Positions 15,741 to 24,612 of a stretch of 64,000 nt of DNA are shown here, piece by piece (the first letter of the stretch is position 1; every line of letters starts with the position of its first letter). A program made the translations under genes and the position numbers. The DNA comes from Blautia sp. An81 (GTDB lineage: Bacteria > Bacillota > Clostridia > Lachnospirales > Lachnospiraceae): assembly GCF_002161285.1 (NCBI RefSeq), contig NZ_NFHH01000013.1:43461-107460 (forward strand), read 5' to 3'. The notes under the pieces are model-generated. The model ran no database searches and had not been told where the DNA came from. It saw only the letters and a program-made list of their open reading frames with translations.

Positions 15741-16562
15741 TCAATACTCCTCTATCTGTATCTGCTTGGTAGTTTTCACATCATAGGGAAGAATAGAATT
15801 GGCAAATTTCTGGAAATGCTCTTCCTCATCGCTGACAAAGAACCGGTAAGGAAATTCTTCCTCTTCTTTTCCTTCTCTTAAAAGTCCCTTATCTTCCAGC
15901 AGTCTTCCCAGAGCCAGAGCCGTTTCATAGGCGGGATTTACCAATGTTACTTTATCTCCCACCAGACTCTTCAGAAGAGAGCGGAGAAGGGGATAATGGG
16001 TGCATCCCAGTATCAGGGTGTCAATGTCCTGGGAAAGAAGGGGATCCAGATACCGCCTGGCCACCTCCAGAGTAATCTCGTCCTTGAGCCATCCTTCTTC
16101 CACAAGAGGTACAAACAAAGGACAGGGCTGGCCGATGACCTGTATTTCCGGATCCTCCTTCTGTATCACTTTCTGATACAGCCCCGACTTCACAGTCCCT
16201 CTGGTTCCGATAAGCCCGATTTTTTTATTTCTGGTAGTCTCCACCGCCACCTTGGCCCCCGGCTCTACTACGCCGATCATGGGGACATCTGTCTCCTCAG
16301 ATATGGTCTCCAGGGCCAGGGCGCTGGCCGTATTGCAGGCCACCACAATGGCTTTGACCTCCTGAGTCTTCAGAAATCTGACAATCTGACGGGAGTAGCG
16401 GATAATGGTTTCTTTTGATTTGCTTCCGTAGGGAACTCTGGCCGTGTCTCCAAAATATACGATTTTTTCCTGGGGAAGGTTCCGCATGATCTCTCTGGCA
16501 ACGGTCAGGCCTCCTACCCCTGAGTCAAACACACCGATAGGGGCATCCTTTATTTCCTTCAT
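15741..16562 (-). CDS. murI: Glutamate racemase
   Basis: 273 residues, the usual length. It converts L-glutamate to D-glutamate for peptidoglycan in the cytoplasm without cofactor. The two catalytic cysteines are in ACNTAS (C76) and GCTHYPLL (C187), and the N-terminal IGVFDSGVGGLTV motif is intact. It lies downstream of spoIIR in the same direction and is followed at once by the DUF1934 gene. Confidence 0.96.
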   Translation of the reverse strand: MKEIKDAPIGVFDSGVGGLTVAREIMRNLPQEKIVYFGDTARVPYGSKSKETIIRYSRQIVRFLKTQEVKAIVVACNTASALALETISEETDVPMIGVVEPGAKVAVETTRNKKIGLIGTRGTVKSGLYQKVIQKEDPEIQVIGQPCPLFVPLVEEGWLKDEITLEVARRYLDPLLSQDIDTLILGCTHYPLLRSLLKSLVGDKVTLVNPAYETALALGRLLEDKGLLREGKEEEEFPYRFFVSDEEEHFQKFANSILPYDVKTTKQIQIEEY

Positions 16563-16630
16563 ATAATAACCTCTTTACCTGTTTCTATCGCTGTGTTTCA
16601 TTGTACCCTTAACCCCGGCAGATTGCAAGA

Positions 16631-17293
16631 CTAAAACCATTTAAATCCCACCCTGACTTTTTTCTTTTCCTCCGGATTTCCAAGGATTGCCTGAAATTCT
16701 TCCTCTGTAAGGACTTCTTTCAGCTCTTCCTTTTTCTCCTGAGACACGATCCCCCAGGTGTCGTCTATAAAGCAGAGACTGGGATAGAGGACGCACCACC
16801 AATTTTTTCCTTCCGCCTTTCCGATCCGTATATTAAGAGCCTCATATTCTCCTGCGGGAAAGGTGCAGTCTCCATAGGTCTTGTCAGGGAAATAGGCCGT
16901 TTCCACACTGGCAGCTACAGGATAGGTCTCTCCCTGGCTCTTTATGGTTTCTGCAGCGGCATTTTCTATATCAGAAAGATTTTCAAGAACCCAGTTTCTG
17001 GTTTCTTCCAGCCCTGCCTTTTCTCCAAGCCCCTGGGCCAGACAGTCCACCACAGTTTTTTTCACTGCCATTTTCAGCTCCTGATCCTCCTGACTGTCGC
17101 TGTTTGCCACTACATGAAGACGGAAGATTTCTTCTGCGATCCCTTCCTGTATCTCCCTGTCCAGCCGCTGCTGAAGTTCTTCTTTTTCTGCCCGAAAAGC
17201 TGCCGCCTGCACCGACGTCAGGATTACAGTACCCATAAGGCCAATCAGAACCGCCCACAGGAAAGTCTTTTTATTTATCTTAAATCTCTTCAT
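16631..17293 (-). CDS. spoIIR: Stage II sporulation protein R
   Basis: 220 residues with an N-terminal membrane/signal segment (about residues 12-32) and the family motif FRLHVVANSDSQEDQELKM (about residues 57-75). In Bacillus and Clostridia SpoIIR is made in the forespore under sigma F, is secreted across the septum and triggers SpoIIGA to process pro-sigma E in the mother cell. Its presence shows a spore former. It starts 23 bp after the gerAB-gerAC fusion, an unusual placement next to germination genes. Confidence 0.93.
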   Translation of the reverse strand: MKRFKINKKTFLWAVLIGLMGTVILTSVQAAAFRAEKEELQQRLDREIQEGIAEEIFRLHVVANSDSQEDQELKMAVKKTVVDCLAQGLGEKAGLEETRNWVLENLSDIENAAAETIKSQGETYPVAASVETAYFPDKTYGDCTFPAGEYEALNIRIGKAEGKNWWCVLYPSLCFIDDTWGIVSQEKKEELKEVLTEEEFQAILGNPEEKKKVRVGFKWF

Positions 17294-17316
17294 CTATGTA
17301 ACACCTCCTGATCTTA

Positions 17317-18975
17317 TCAGGAGTGTTGACGGATACTTGGCTTTTTATTCACGATTGTTACTTCGGGAAGTTCCGGCAGCTCCTCCTCCCTGTGCCAGGC
17401 CCCGTACAGATCCTGAAGCACTGCTGCCTCCTGTTCCTTTTCCTCCAGGGTGTTCTCCAGGATTCCGGTGAGATAGTCCCCCAGGGAATCTACTCCCTGT
17501 CCGTCCAGGCTCATCAGCTCTTCCATATCCTCTGTGGCAAACACATAGATATTTCCAGCTACTGCAGGATTCTCTTCCAGAAAGGCCAGAAGTTCTTCCA
17601 GAGCCTCTCTGTTGTTCAGGATGCCCTCTCCCAGGACCAGGGCTTTGATATGCCCCATATCCAGATAATTTTCCTGGTTTTCATTAAAACGGTCCTGGGC
17701 ATCCTCAGGAGTCAGCCCTTGGTAGACCAGGGACTGTTCTTCCCCGGACTGGGTCTCCTCTTTGTTCTGCCCTGTGACTTTTGACAGCTGGGGAATCCCA
17801 TAGACAATCCGATAATGTCCGTCTTCATAATCTACCCCCATGGAAAGGGGAAAGACCCTGTTCTCCAGAGAAACTCCGCATCCGGAGAGAAAAAGAAGAG
17901 AGAGGCTCAAAAGCCCTGTTTTTATAATTTTTCCCCTGGTTCCTGTAAATCCTGCCAAAATCAAAAGGAAAAACAGCAGAGGACCGTAAAGCTCTATAGT
18001 AATTCGTACAAAAAAGCTTGCATCAACTCCTGCTCTCTCACAGGCCAGGGCTCCCAGAACTACTGCTACACCGGCAAAAAGTGCTGATTTTTCCAGATGG
18101 ATTCTGACCAGAAGCTCATGACTGTAAAAAAACACACTGCCCAGACTGAAAAGAATTCCAAACACAGCCGCTGCAACCCAGAAAATATCCACCCTTTCCA
18201 GGAAATCTCCTGGAAGACGGATGCCGCTCATAAGCCGTATCATAGGATATTTCTCATGTTCATAGCCGCCCAGTCCGAAGCTTCCCTGCAGGATAATAAG
18301 GGCCAGTACCAACAGCCCTGTAATCAGCCCTATAGTTCCCCACATGACTTTTCCCGTATCTCCCGGCCTGGTTACATTTCCCAGTGCCACAGGAAGAAAC
18401 CCAAAAGGCAGAAACACACACAACATCTCCCAGCTCCCTCTGACCCAGCCGGATAAAGTCAGTTCTCCCATTTCCTCCAGATATTCCGGACGGACCTGAA
18501 GAGACGCCAGAACCGTCATTCCCACCAATATCAGAACCAGCACCGGAAAAGATATTTCTGCCATTCTCCCTCTCCGCTCCAGTCCTTGATGACTGCCCAG
18601 ATAAGCGGCAAAAGCCGCCAGGAGTATCACTGCCCAGGCTTTGCTGCCTTCTATCAGAAATCTGCCTGTGATCCTGGCAGTCATGAGAAGAAGGTATACT
18701 CCCATAAACCACAGCCAGGAGGTATAAAGAAGAGTAAAAATCTTTCCCCACACTTTCCCCATATATTTTTCCGGCGCCTGAAAGAAATTCCTGAGTCTGA
18801 CAAAATAAATACATAAAATCCCATAAATTCCCGCCGCCGTAAGGAGACAGAGGACTCCCTGCCTCCCTGTCATCTCCGGCAGCACCGGCACTGCCAGGAA
18901 ATAGATTCCCAGCAGCCCTGTAAGAATCTGCCGGAAAAGCTGTCTGTGGGAAATTCTGGCATTATCAGTATACAT
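17317..18975 (-). CDS. GerAB-GerAC fusion germinant receptor protein
   Basis: 552 residues. Residues 1-345 are a GerAB-type amino-acid permease with about 10 membrane segments. Directly after it, residues 352-366 form a signal-peptide-like stretch ending in the lipobox LFLSGC (C366). This is followed by a GerAC N-terminal domain (RVFPLSMGVDYEDGHYRIVY, then QNYLDMGHIKALVLGEGIL). Only about 185 residues of GerAC are present; full GerAC is about 350-400, so its later domains are missing. It overlaps gerAA by 11 bp. Inner spore membrane location and a role in germinant sensing follow from the family. Confidence 0.88.
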   Translation of the reverse strand: MYTDNARISHRQLFRQILTGLLGIYFLAVPVLPEMTGRQGVLCLLTAAGIYGILCIYFVRLRNFFQAPEKYMGKVWGKIFTLLYTSWLWFMGVYLLLMTARITGRFLIEGSKAWAVILLAAFAAYLGSHQGLERRGRMAEISFPVLVLILVGMTVLASLQVRPEYLEEMGELTLSGWVRGSWEMLCVFLPFGFLPVALGNVTRPGDTGKVMWGTIGLITGLLVLALIILQGSFGLGGYEHEKYPMIRLMSGIRLPGDFLERVDIFWVAAAVFGILFSLGSVFFYSHELLVRIHLEKSALFAGVAVVLGALACERAGVDASFFVRITIELYGPLLFFLLILAGFTGTRGKIIKTGLLSLSLLFLSGCGVSLENRVFPLSMGVDYEDGHYRIVYGIPQLSKVTGQNKEETQSGEEQSLVYQGLTPEDAQDRFNENQENYLDMGHIKALVLGEGILNNREALEELLAFLEENPAVAGNIYVFATEDMEELMSLDGQGVDSLGDYLTGILENTLEEKEQEAAVLQDLYGAWHREEELPELPEVTIVNKKPSIRQHS

Positions 18976-20482
18976 GGCGCTCCCCCTTTTCCTTTATCTT
19001 TCTCCCGTCCCGAAGCCTTATCTGCTCTTCCTTTCTGGCATATACCGGGCGTCTGGTAAGGAAAGGCAGCGGGAAGCGGATAAAGCTGTCCCGTTCTCCG
19101 CTGTAGCCCTCTTTATTCTGTGCAGCAAAAGGAGACAGGTAGGGAATTCCAAAGCTTTTCAGTCCTGCCAGGTGGCTCAGGACCAGATACAGGCCCAGCA
19201 GCATTCCAAAAACCCCCATAGTCCCGCCCAGAATGACAAAGCCGAATTTCAGCAGGCGGAAAGGCGCCGAAAACTCATCTGTAGGAATGGCAAGGGAACT
19301 GAGGGCGGTTACAGCTACCACCACTACAACAATAGGACTTACCAGATTGGCAGTTACCGCCGCCTGTCCTATGATCAGCCCTCCTACAATACCAATGGTC
19401 CCCCCAAGAGGCCCGGGCATCCGAACCCCTGCCTCCCGTATGGTCTCAAAGGCCAGTTCCATAAGGAGCACTTCCAGCATTCCGGGAAAAGGCACTCCCT
19501 GTCTGGCTTCTGAAAAGGATAATATGAGATTTGTGGGAAGAACCTGGGTATGAAAATTCGTTACTGCCAGATAAGTGCCGGAAAACAATAAGGTCAGGAT
19601 TACTGCCCCGTACCGAATCAGGCGCTGAAGGGATACAATAGCAAAACGATTATAATAATCTTCACTTACCTGAAGAAAATCATTGAAAACTGCCGGAAGG
19701 AGCAGCCCTACCGGAGAGTGGTCTGTAAGGAGGAGTATCCTGCCGTTTAAGATTTCTGCGGCACATTTATCCGGACGCTCCGTAGTCTGAAACTGGGGAA
19801 AGGGAGAAAGCCAGCTGCTTTCTGTCATCTGTTCCAGAACACCTGAGTCCAAAACGCCGTCTATGACAAAGGAATCCAGCCTTTTCTCGATTTCTTCCAC
19901 CAGGCCGGGACGGACCAGATCCTCCATATACAAAAGCTGGACCACTGTCTGGCTTCTTTCTCCCAGGGTCTTCTGTTTTACTTTCAGCCTGGTGTCCCGG
20001 ATCCGCTTCCGCACCAGAGCAGAATTGGTCTTCACAGCATCGGTAAATCCTTCTTTGGAGCCTCTGAGCACTTTCTCTCTGGTGGATTCTGAAACACTCA
20101 GGTTAGGATATCCCTTGCTGGAAACCTTGATGGCCCGGCTGTAGCCGTCCAGGAAAAACACGGCATTTCCTGCCATCATAGAGGCAAACACTTCCTCCAT
20201 AGTATCCAGAGGCTGGACATCTGAAATCCCCATACCATTGTCCCGGACAAATTCCAGGATTTTATCAGAAGGCATCTCCCACATATGGTTGACCAGTTTT
20301 CCGATCACCGAGTCCTCCAGCATCATATTGCTCACCGCCACCTCGATGTAGACCACCAGGCAGCGGATTTTCTTTCCTTCCCCCAGAACCATAGGACGGA
20401 TAATAAAATCATCACAGTCTTTCAGACGTTTTCTCACATATTCCTCATTTTTTTCTATTTTGCTGGATATCTTTTCACTCAT
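18965..20482 (-). CDS. gerAA: Spore germination protein GerAA family
   Basis: 505 residues. A soluble N-terminal domain (about residues 1-280) contains the family motifs NHMWEMPSDKILEFV and LLLTDHSPVGLLLPAVFNDF. A membrane domain follows (about 285-435: RYGAVILTLLFSGTYLAVTN, and MLEVLLMELAFETIREAGVR), as does a basic C-terminal tail. It is the ion-channel-like A subunit of germinant receptors. With the downstream GerAB-GerAC fusion it makes a complete but two-gene receptor. A GGAGAG ribosome site precedes the ATG. Confidence 0.93.
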   Translation of the reverse strand: MSEKISSKIEKNEEYVRKRLKDCDDFIIRPMVLGEGKKIRCLVVYIEVAVSNMMLEDSVIGKLVNHMWEMPSDKILEFVRDNGMGISDVQPLDTMEEVFASMMAGNAVFFLDGYSRAIKVSSKGYPNLSVSESTREKVLRGSKEGFTDAVKTNSALVRKRIRDTRLKVKQKTLGERSQTVVQLLYMEDLVRPGLVEEIEKRLDSFVIDGVLDSGVLEQMTESSWLSPFPQFQTTERPDKCAAEILNGRILLLTDHSPVGLLLPAVFNDFLQVSEDYYNRFAIVSLQRLIRYGAVILTLLFSGTYLAVTNFHTQVLPTNLILSFSEARQGVPFPGMLEVLLMELAFETIREAGVRMPGPLGGTIGIVGGLIIGQAAVTANLVSPIVVVVVAVTALSSLAIPTDEFSAPFRLLKFGFVILGGTMGVFGMLLGLYLVLSHLAGLKSFGIPYLSPFAAQNKEGYSGERDSFIRFPLPFLTRRPVYARKEEQIRLRDGRKIKEKGERHVY

Positions 20483-20506
20483 TTGTCTCTCCTTAAAGTT
20501 TCTATG

Positions 20507-20553
20507 TAATAATAAAGGAGCGCCGCCATAAAATGGTGCGCTCCTTTATTATG
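20507..20553 (-). terminator. Terminator between the gntR and gerAA genes
   Basis: AATAAAGGAGCGC and GCGCTCCTTTATT form a perfect stem of about 13 bp around a short loop, just after the gntR stop (20570). It separates the ispE-gntR unit from the germination operon. Confidence 0.75.
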
Positions 20554-20569
20554 TGAACTTTTTTCAATT

Positions 20570-21253
20570 TTATTCCTGCGGTGAATCGGTTTCCTGGTTC
20601 AGGCCCCGGATGATTGCTTTCTGCTGATTGTCTATGTGGACCCGTATAAAGTCCAGAGCTTTGGTCTCATCTCCTGCCCGAAGAGCTTCACAGATAGAAC
20701 GGTGTTCCTCCGCCAGAGTCCTGCGGACAGCAATGTCTTTCAGATACTCCACTCTGTAGCGGTACATCTGCTCCCGAAGATTGTTCAGCAGCTGGACCAG
20801 TCTCTGATTATTGGTGGCTTTATAGATGGTATCATGGAATTCCACATCTATTTCCGCCAGCTCTGTAAGATTTCCCGCCTCTATCTGAGCCTGAAATCTT
20901 CCCTCTATCTCCTCTAGTTTATCCAGTTCTTCTTTCGTGATCCGCTGGCAGGCCAGAGATACTGCCAGTACCTCCATACCCTTTCTCACTTCCAGCACAT
21001 CATTCAGGTCCCTTTCTGTAATGGAGGCCACCTTTGCGCCCTTCCTGGGGGCCATGACCACCAAGCCTTCCAGCTCCAGTTTCCGGATAGCCTCCCGGAT
21101 AGGCGTCCTGCTTACCCCCAGCTTATCCGCCAAAGCAATTTCCATAAGACGCTCTCCCGGCTTCAGCTCTCCTTTAAGGATTGCCGCCCGGAGGGTATTA
21201 AAGACTACATCCCTGAGAGGCAGATATTCATCCATATGCATTTCCAGCTCCAT
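20570..21253 (-). CDS. GntR-family regulator, FadR/FCD subfamily
   Basis: 227 residues. The N-terminal winged helix (about residues 12-75) contains LADKLGVSRTPIREAIRKLE, the typical GntR recognition segment. The helical FCD ligand-binding domain follows (about 85-215; EFHDTIYKATNN carries conserved metal-site residues). It begins 2 bp after the ispE stop, so it is co-transcribed with ispE. FCD regulators usually sense organic acids; its targets are unknown. Confidence 0.9.
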   Translation of the reverse strand: MELEMHMDEYLPLRDVVFNTLRAAILKGELKPGERLMEIALADKLGVSRTPIREAIRKLELEGLVVMAPRKGAKVASITERDLNDVLEVRKGMEVLAVSLACQRITKEELDKLEEIEGRFQAQIEAGNLTELAEIDVEFHDTIYKATNNQRLVQLLNNLREQMYRYRVEYLKDIAVRRTLAEEHRSICEALRAGDETKALDFIRVHIDNQQKAIIRGLNQETDSPQE

Positions 21254-21255
21254 GC

Positions 21256-22128
21256 TTATTTCCTCCTTCCTCCATTGTTAAAAACTGTAGTCAAGAAAAC
21301 CGTCTTTGCCAGATGGCTGGCCCGAAGTTCTTCACAGGCCTGCTCCGCCGTATTCTTATCATCAAAAAGGCCGAATACTGTAGGGCCGCTGCCGCTCATC
21401 ATGGCATTTAAAGCCCCATGCTCCTTCATATGATCTTTGATTTCCTGGATTACAGGATACTTAGGTATGGTCACTGTTTCCAGAACATTTCCCATTAAAT
21501 CGGCAATTTTATACAGATTGTGCCATTGAATGGCTTCCAGCATCTTATCAATATTGGGATGATACTCCAGCCTGTCTGCATGAAGGTTCTCATAGACATA
21601 TTTTGTGGAAACGCTGATTCCCGGCTTTCCGATAAGTACATAGCAGCCGGGACAGGCAGGAAGAGACCTGAGCTTGTCTCCGATTCCTTCTGCCAGAGCA
21701 GTGCCTCTTAGCAGACAATAGGGAACATCTGCTCCTACCTTTACTCCTCTCTCCATCAGTTCCCTAACAGTAAGTCCCAGTCCAAACAGACGGTTTACTC
21801 CTATCATGGCAGCGGCAGCATCGGAGCTCCCTCCGGCCATACCTGCTGCAACAGGTATAAATTTCTGCAGTTCTACTGTAAGTCCCTGCTGAATATCGAA
21901 TTCATCCATTAAGAGTTTTGCAGCCTTATATACCAGGTTATTTTCATTTGTGGGAATAAAAGGAAGGTTTGTAGAAATATGGATGCCCGGCTCCGGGCTT
22001 ATTTCCATTTCCAGCTGATCATACATATTAATAGTCTGCATGATCATGCGCAGTTCATGATATCCGTCTTCTCTCTTTCCTAAAACATCCAGTCCCAGAT
22101 TGATCTTGGCCAGCGCTCTCAATCTCAT
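21256..22128 (-). CDS. ispE: 4-diphosphocytidyl-2-C-methyl-D-erythritol kinase
   Basis: 290 residues, the usual length. It phosphorylates CDP-methylerythritol in the MEP isoprenoid pathway. GHMP kinase motifs are intact: AKINLGLDVLGKREDGYHEL at the N-terminus, PVAAGMAGGSSDAAAA (about residues 91-106) as the ATP loop, and a late MSGSGPTVFGLF. It is followed closely by gntR and preceded by a long palindromic repeat (22226-22368) that separates it from the SipL-like gene. Confidence 0.95.
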   Translation of the reverse strand: MRLRALAKINLGLDVLGKREDGYHELRMIMQTINMYDQLEMEISPEPGIHISTNLPFIPTNENNLVYKAAKLLMDEFDIQQGLTVELQKFIPVAAGMAGGSSDAAAAMIGVNRLFGLGLTVRELMERGVKVGADVPYCLLRGTALAEGIGDKLRSLPACPGCYVLIGKPGISVSTKYVYENLHADRLEYHPNIDKMLEAIQWHNLYKIADLMGNVLETVTIPKYPVIQEIKDHMKEHGALNAMMSGSGPTVFGLFDDKNTAEQACEELRASHLAKTVFLTTVFNNGGRRK

Positions 22129-22225
22129 GATTTCTCCTCCCTCTGACTTCTGTATATTGTATCCTTTCTAATACATTCCATTCTATCTGAAATATCATTA
22201 TTTTTCAACAGGTAAAGCAAATGAA

Positions 22226-22368
22226 GCTGTCGCATTAATCAAAAGTCGAGAATATTTATACATTTTCTTGCTCAGTCTGTGCCGCTTTGAGCCTATGGTC
22301 TCAAAGCTATGCTCGACAAATTCGCATAAAATGTATAAATATTCCTGACATATGACTAATGCGGCAGC
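22226..22368 (-). repeat. Long palindromic element, copy 1
   Basis: Read on the minus strand this 143-bp element starts GCTGCCGCATTAG, passes through CATATGTCAGGAATATTTAT and TGCGAATTTGTCGAGCA, turns at GCTTTGAG...CTCAAAGC, and returns through CAGACTGAGCAAG and ATAAATATTCTCGA to ATTAATGCGACAGC. The arms pair over most of their length with two symmetric internal loops. It starts 20 bp after the stop of the SipL-like gene and has the same sense relation to that gene as copy 2 (39362-39516) has to the histidine kinase. Confidence 0.8.
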
Positions 22369-22388
22369 CCCTTATTTTTCAGATATTT

Positions 22389-23948
22389 CTATCCCTCTAC
22401 TTTTTTCATCAGGATCAATGTATCATAAGGTCGGACTTCCTGGTCCTCCAGATGGTTCAGCTGGATAATGGTATCTATAGTGGTATAAAATTTCTTTGCA
22501 ATGTCCCAGAGAGAATCCCCAGGCTGAACCTGGTATCCTACGATTCCCGGCATGCTGCTCAGTTTCTCTCTATCCAATTCCCTTTCCTCGATTCCCCGGA
22601 TGATGCCTGTTCTTGTTCCTTTTAAAACCAGGGCGTTCAGATTAATGATGATCTTTGCTTCGATTTCATCACTGTCGATCATGGTAGTGGAAAGCTGCTC
22701 CAGATCTGTACGGAGATGGTAGGTGCAGTCCTGGGAAATGCCCGGGGCTTCTATCAGATGGGAAAAAGGTATCATAGTCTCCATAGAATAGAAGGGCATC
22801 TCATCATCGCTGATAATATACAGAATCCTCACCTGAACGATTCCCTCTACCAGGATTCCTTTGTCTGTAATGCTGGTCTCATCAATCTTCACATTTCCGT
22901 CGCTGTGACAGATCTGAAGGATTTTTCCCTGGCTGTTCTCCGCCTTCACCCTGTCGCTGACTTTACACTTGGAAAAATTTTTCACCAGCAGACTTTCCAG
23001 CCTCTTTTCTTCCCGAAGGGCCTGGCAGTCTCTGGCCGGCGTATATACATCCAGAAGAAGGGATATTTCTTCTTCCTCATAAATATTTATCTCCAGATCC
23101 AGGACTACATCCACGCCGATCATCCGCTCTTCTCCATCTTCGTCCTGCTTTACCTTTAAATCGCTCTGGGCCATGGAAACTTCCACATTGGGAATCATAT
23201 CGTTATTACATCCCGGACACTCCAGTTCCTGATAGAAAGGAAGGGAATGTTCCAGCCACTGAAGAGAATTGTTGTCGTCATTTCCTCTATATAGAACAAA
23301 AACAAAAAGTTCTCCTTTTACCGCCACCTTATCCTGTTCTGTCCGTATGTCCAGTCCCCGGATTTCCACAGTATTCCAGAGGAGCTGGTAAATATCCGGC
23401 TTATTAGACGCCAGACTGATATCCTCCTTTATCCTCATAGTATCTTTTTTATGTACTGCCGTTCCCATGACGGAAAGGTCCTCTTTTTTCTGAGAGATAT
23501 CCCCGTCTTCCACTCCTATAGGCAGTTCCGTCTCTCTTACTTCCTCTGCATAGGCGGTAAATGTTACCAAAGCCTTAATATTCAGCTTTCTGGAATTGAT
23601 AAAATGTACTGTAAGGTCTTCTATTTCCCATTTCAGCTGGACCTTGTCGCCGTTTTCCAGTCCCTCCAGATTCAGATTTTCTCCCAGAGGGAGATTCCCC
23701 ATAAGGCTTTCAATGTTCCGTTCTTCACTGTCGCTGACATAGAGCAGGAATACCTGGAGAGCCCCGGTAATATAAGCCTTTCCCTCGGTAATCTGGATGT
23801 CCTCAATCTGGATGTTTCCTTTCTTCTGTATCATCCTTCCCATATCGGGCTTTACATCCGGCACATTCATATCCTCGTCAAAGGTAATCTGGCTCACTGC
23901 CTGACACTTTCTCTCCAGCATATGCATTTTCTTTGTTATCAGCTCCAC
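22389..23948 (-). CDS. SipL-like spore coat morphogenesis protein (DUF3794 repeats plus LysM)
   Basis: 519 residues. Three repeats of the SPOCS/DUF3794 type can be made out (about residues 25-150, 165-290 and 320-445, each starting near KAxITG/VKGELFVF/LVEGIVQV beta strands), followed by a C-terminal LysM domain (about 467-515: YQVQPGDSLWDIAKKF). In Clostridioides difficile the same layout is SipL, which binds SpoIVA through LysM and is needed for coat assembly. It is 15 bp downstream of a lipoprotein gene in the same direction. Confidence 0.85.
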   Translation of the reverse strand: MELITKKMHMLERKCQAVSQITFDEDMNVPDVKPDMGRMIQKKGNIQIEDIQITEGKAYITGALQVFLLYVSDSEERNIESLMGNLPLGENLNLEGLENGDKVQLKWEIEDLTVHFINSRKLNIKALVTFTAYAEEVRETELPIGVEDGDISQKKEDLSVMGTAVHKKDTMRIKEDISLASNKPDIYQLLWNTVEIRGLDIRTEQDKVAVKGELFVFVLYRGNDDNNSLQWLEHSLPFYQELECPGCNNDMIPNVEVSMAQSDLKVKQDEDGEERMIGVDVVLDLEINIYEEEEISLLLDVYTPARDCQALREEKRLESLLVKNFSKCKVSDRVKAENSQGKILQICHSDGNVKIDETSITDKGILVEGIVQVRILYIISDDEMPFYSMETMIPFSHLIEAPGISQDCTYHLRTDLEQLSTTMIDSDEIEAKIIINLNALVLKGTRTGIIRGIEERELDREKLSSMPGIVGYQVQPGDSLWDIAKKFYTTIDTIIQLNHLEDQEVRPYDTLILMKKVEG

Positions 23949-23963
23949 ACTACTACCCCTTTT

Positions 23964-24392
23964 CTATTCAAAGATTACCGGCTCTTCCCGGTATTTCATC
24001 TTCACCACCAGGCAAGGATAGGAAGGCTCGTCTGTCAGCTCCTCCTCATCCTCAGGTCCCATAAGTACAGTCTTTATATGAATGGCATTCTCCCACAGAG
24101 ACAGGTCCTCGATCTGGATGCTGTATCCTCCCGTTTCCTGTTTCCCATATCCCTTTAGCAAATAGAGATATCCCTGATCCTGATAAGTCATCTGGAACTC
24201 TTTTTCTTTATTTTCATTGATCAGTTCTTTTACTTTTTCCGGGAAATCTTCTTCCTTCATAACGGTGTATTCCGGTGTAACCCCGTCTCCTGCCCGGACC
24301 TTTTCAATGCTGCATCCTCCCAGGAAGCTGCAGAGGATTACAAAAACCAGGATTCCTGCTCCACATCTCCTCATATCTCCCGCCGCCTTCAC
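23964..24392 (-). CDS. PrcB-like lipoprotein
   Basis: 142 residues. The N-terminus carries a signal peptide ending in FLGGC (lipid-anchored cysteine near residue 27). The C-terminal half (YLLKGYGKQETGGYSIQI, then LVVKMKYREEPVIF) looks like the PrcB C-terminal domain that is common in Clostridia protease-associated proteins. No catalytic motif is visible. It is the first gene of a unit with the SipL-like gene, which hints at a role during sporulation. Confidence 0.65.
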   Translation of the reverse strand: MKAAGDMRRCGAGILVFVILCSFLGGCSIEKVRAGDGVTPEYTVMKEEDFPEKVKELINENKEKEFQMTYQDQGYLYLLKGYGKQETGGYSIQIEDLSLWENAIHIKTVLMGPEDEEELTDEPSYPCLVVKMKYREEPVIFE

Positions 24393-24537
24393 TTTCTCAA
24401 CCTTATCAGTAATTTATGCAGGATTTACCAAAAATATGCCTCTTTTTCCTTGCAGATTTTACAGAGATTCATTATAATGGTTCCATGATGACAGGCAGGG
24501 CAGGATTCATGCATCTTGATAAACGCTTTTTTATTTT

Positions 24538-24565
24538 TTGTCTTTTATATACCAGTTGGTATAGA
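24538..24565 (+). promoter_or_regulatory. plsC promoter with a palindromic operator in the spacer
   Basis: TTGTCT (24538-24543) and TATAGA (24560-24565) are 16 bp apart. The inverted repeat TATACCAGTTGGTATA (24548-24563; 7-bp arms, 2-bp centre) fills the spacer and touches the -10. The shape is typical of a TetR-family operator. No such regulator is coded in the window. Confidence 0.5.
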
Positions 24566-24612
24566 AGGACTGCCGCTGACACTGTAAATTTTATGGAAAA
24601 GGATTGAATTAT

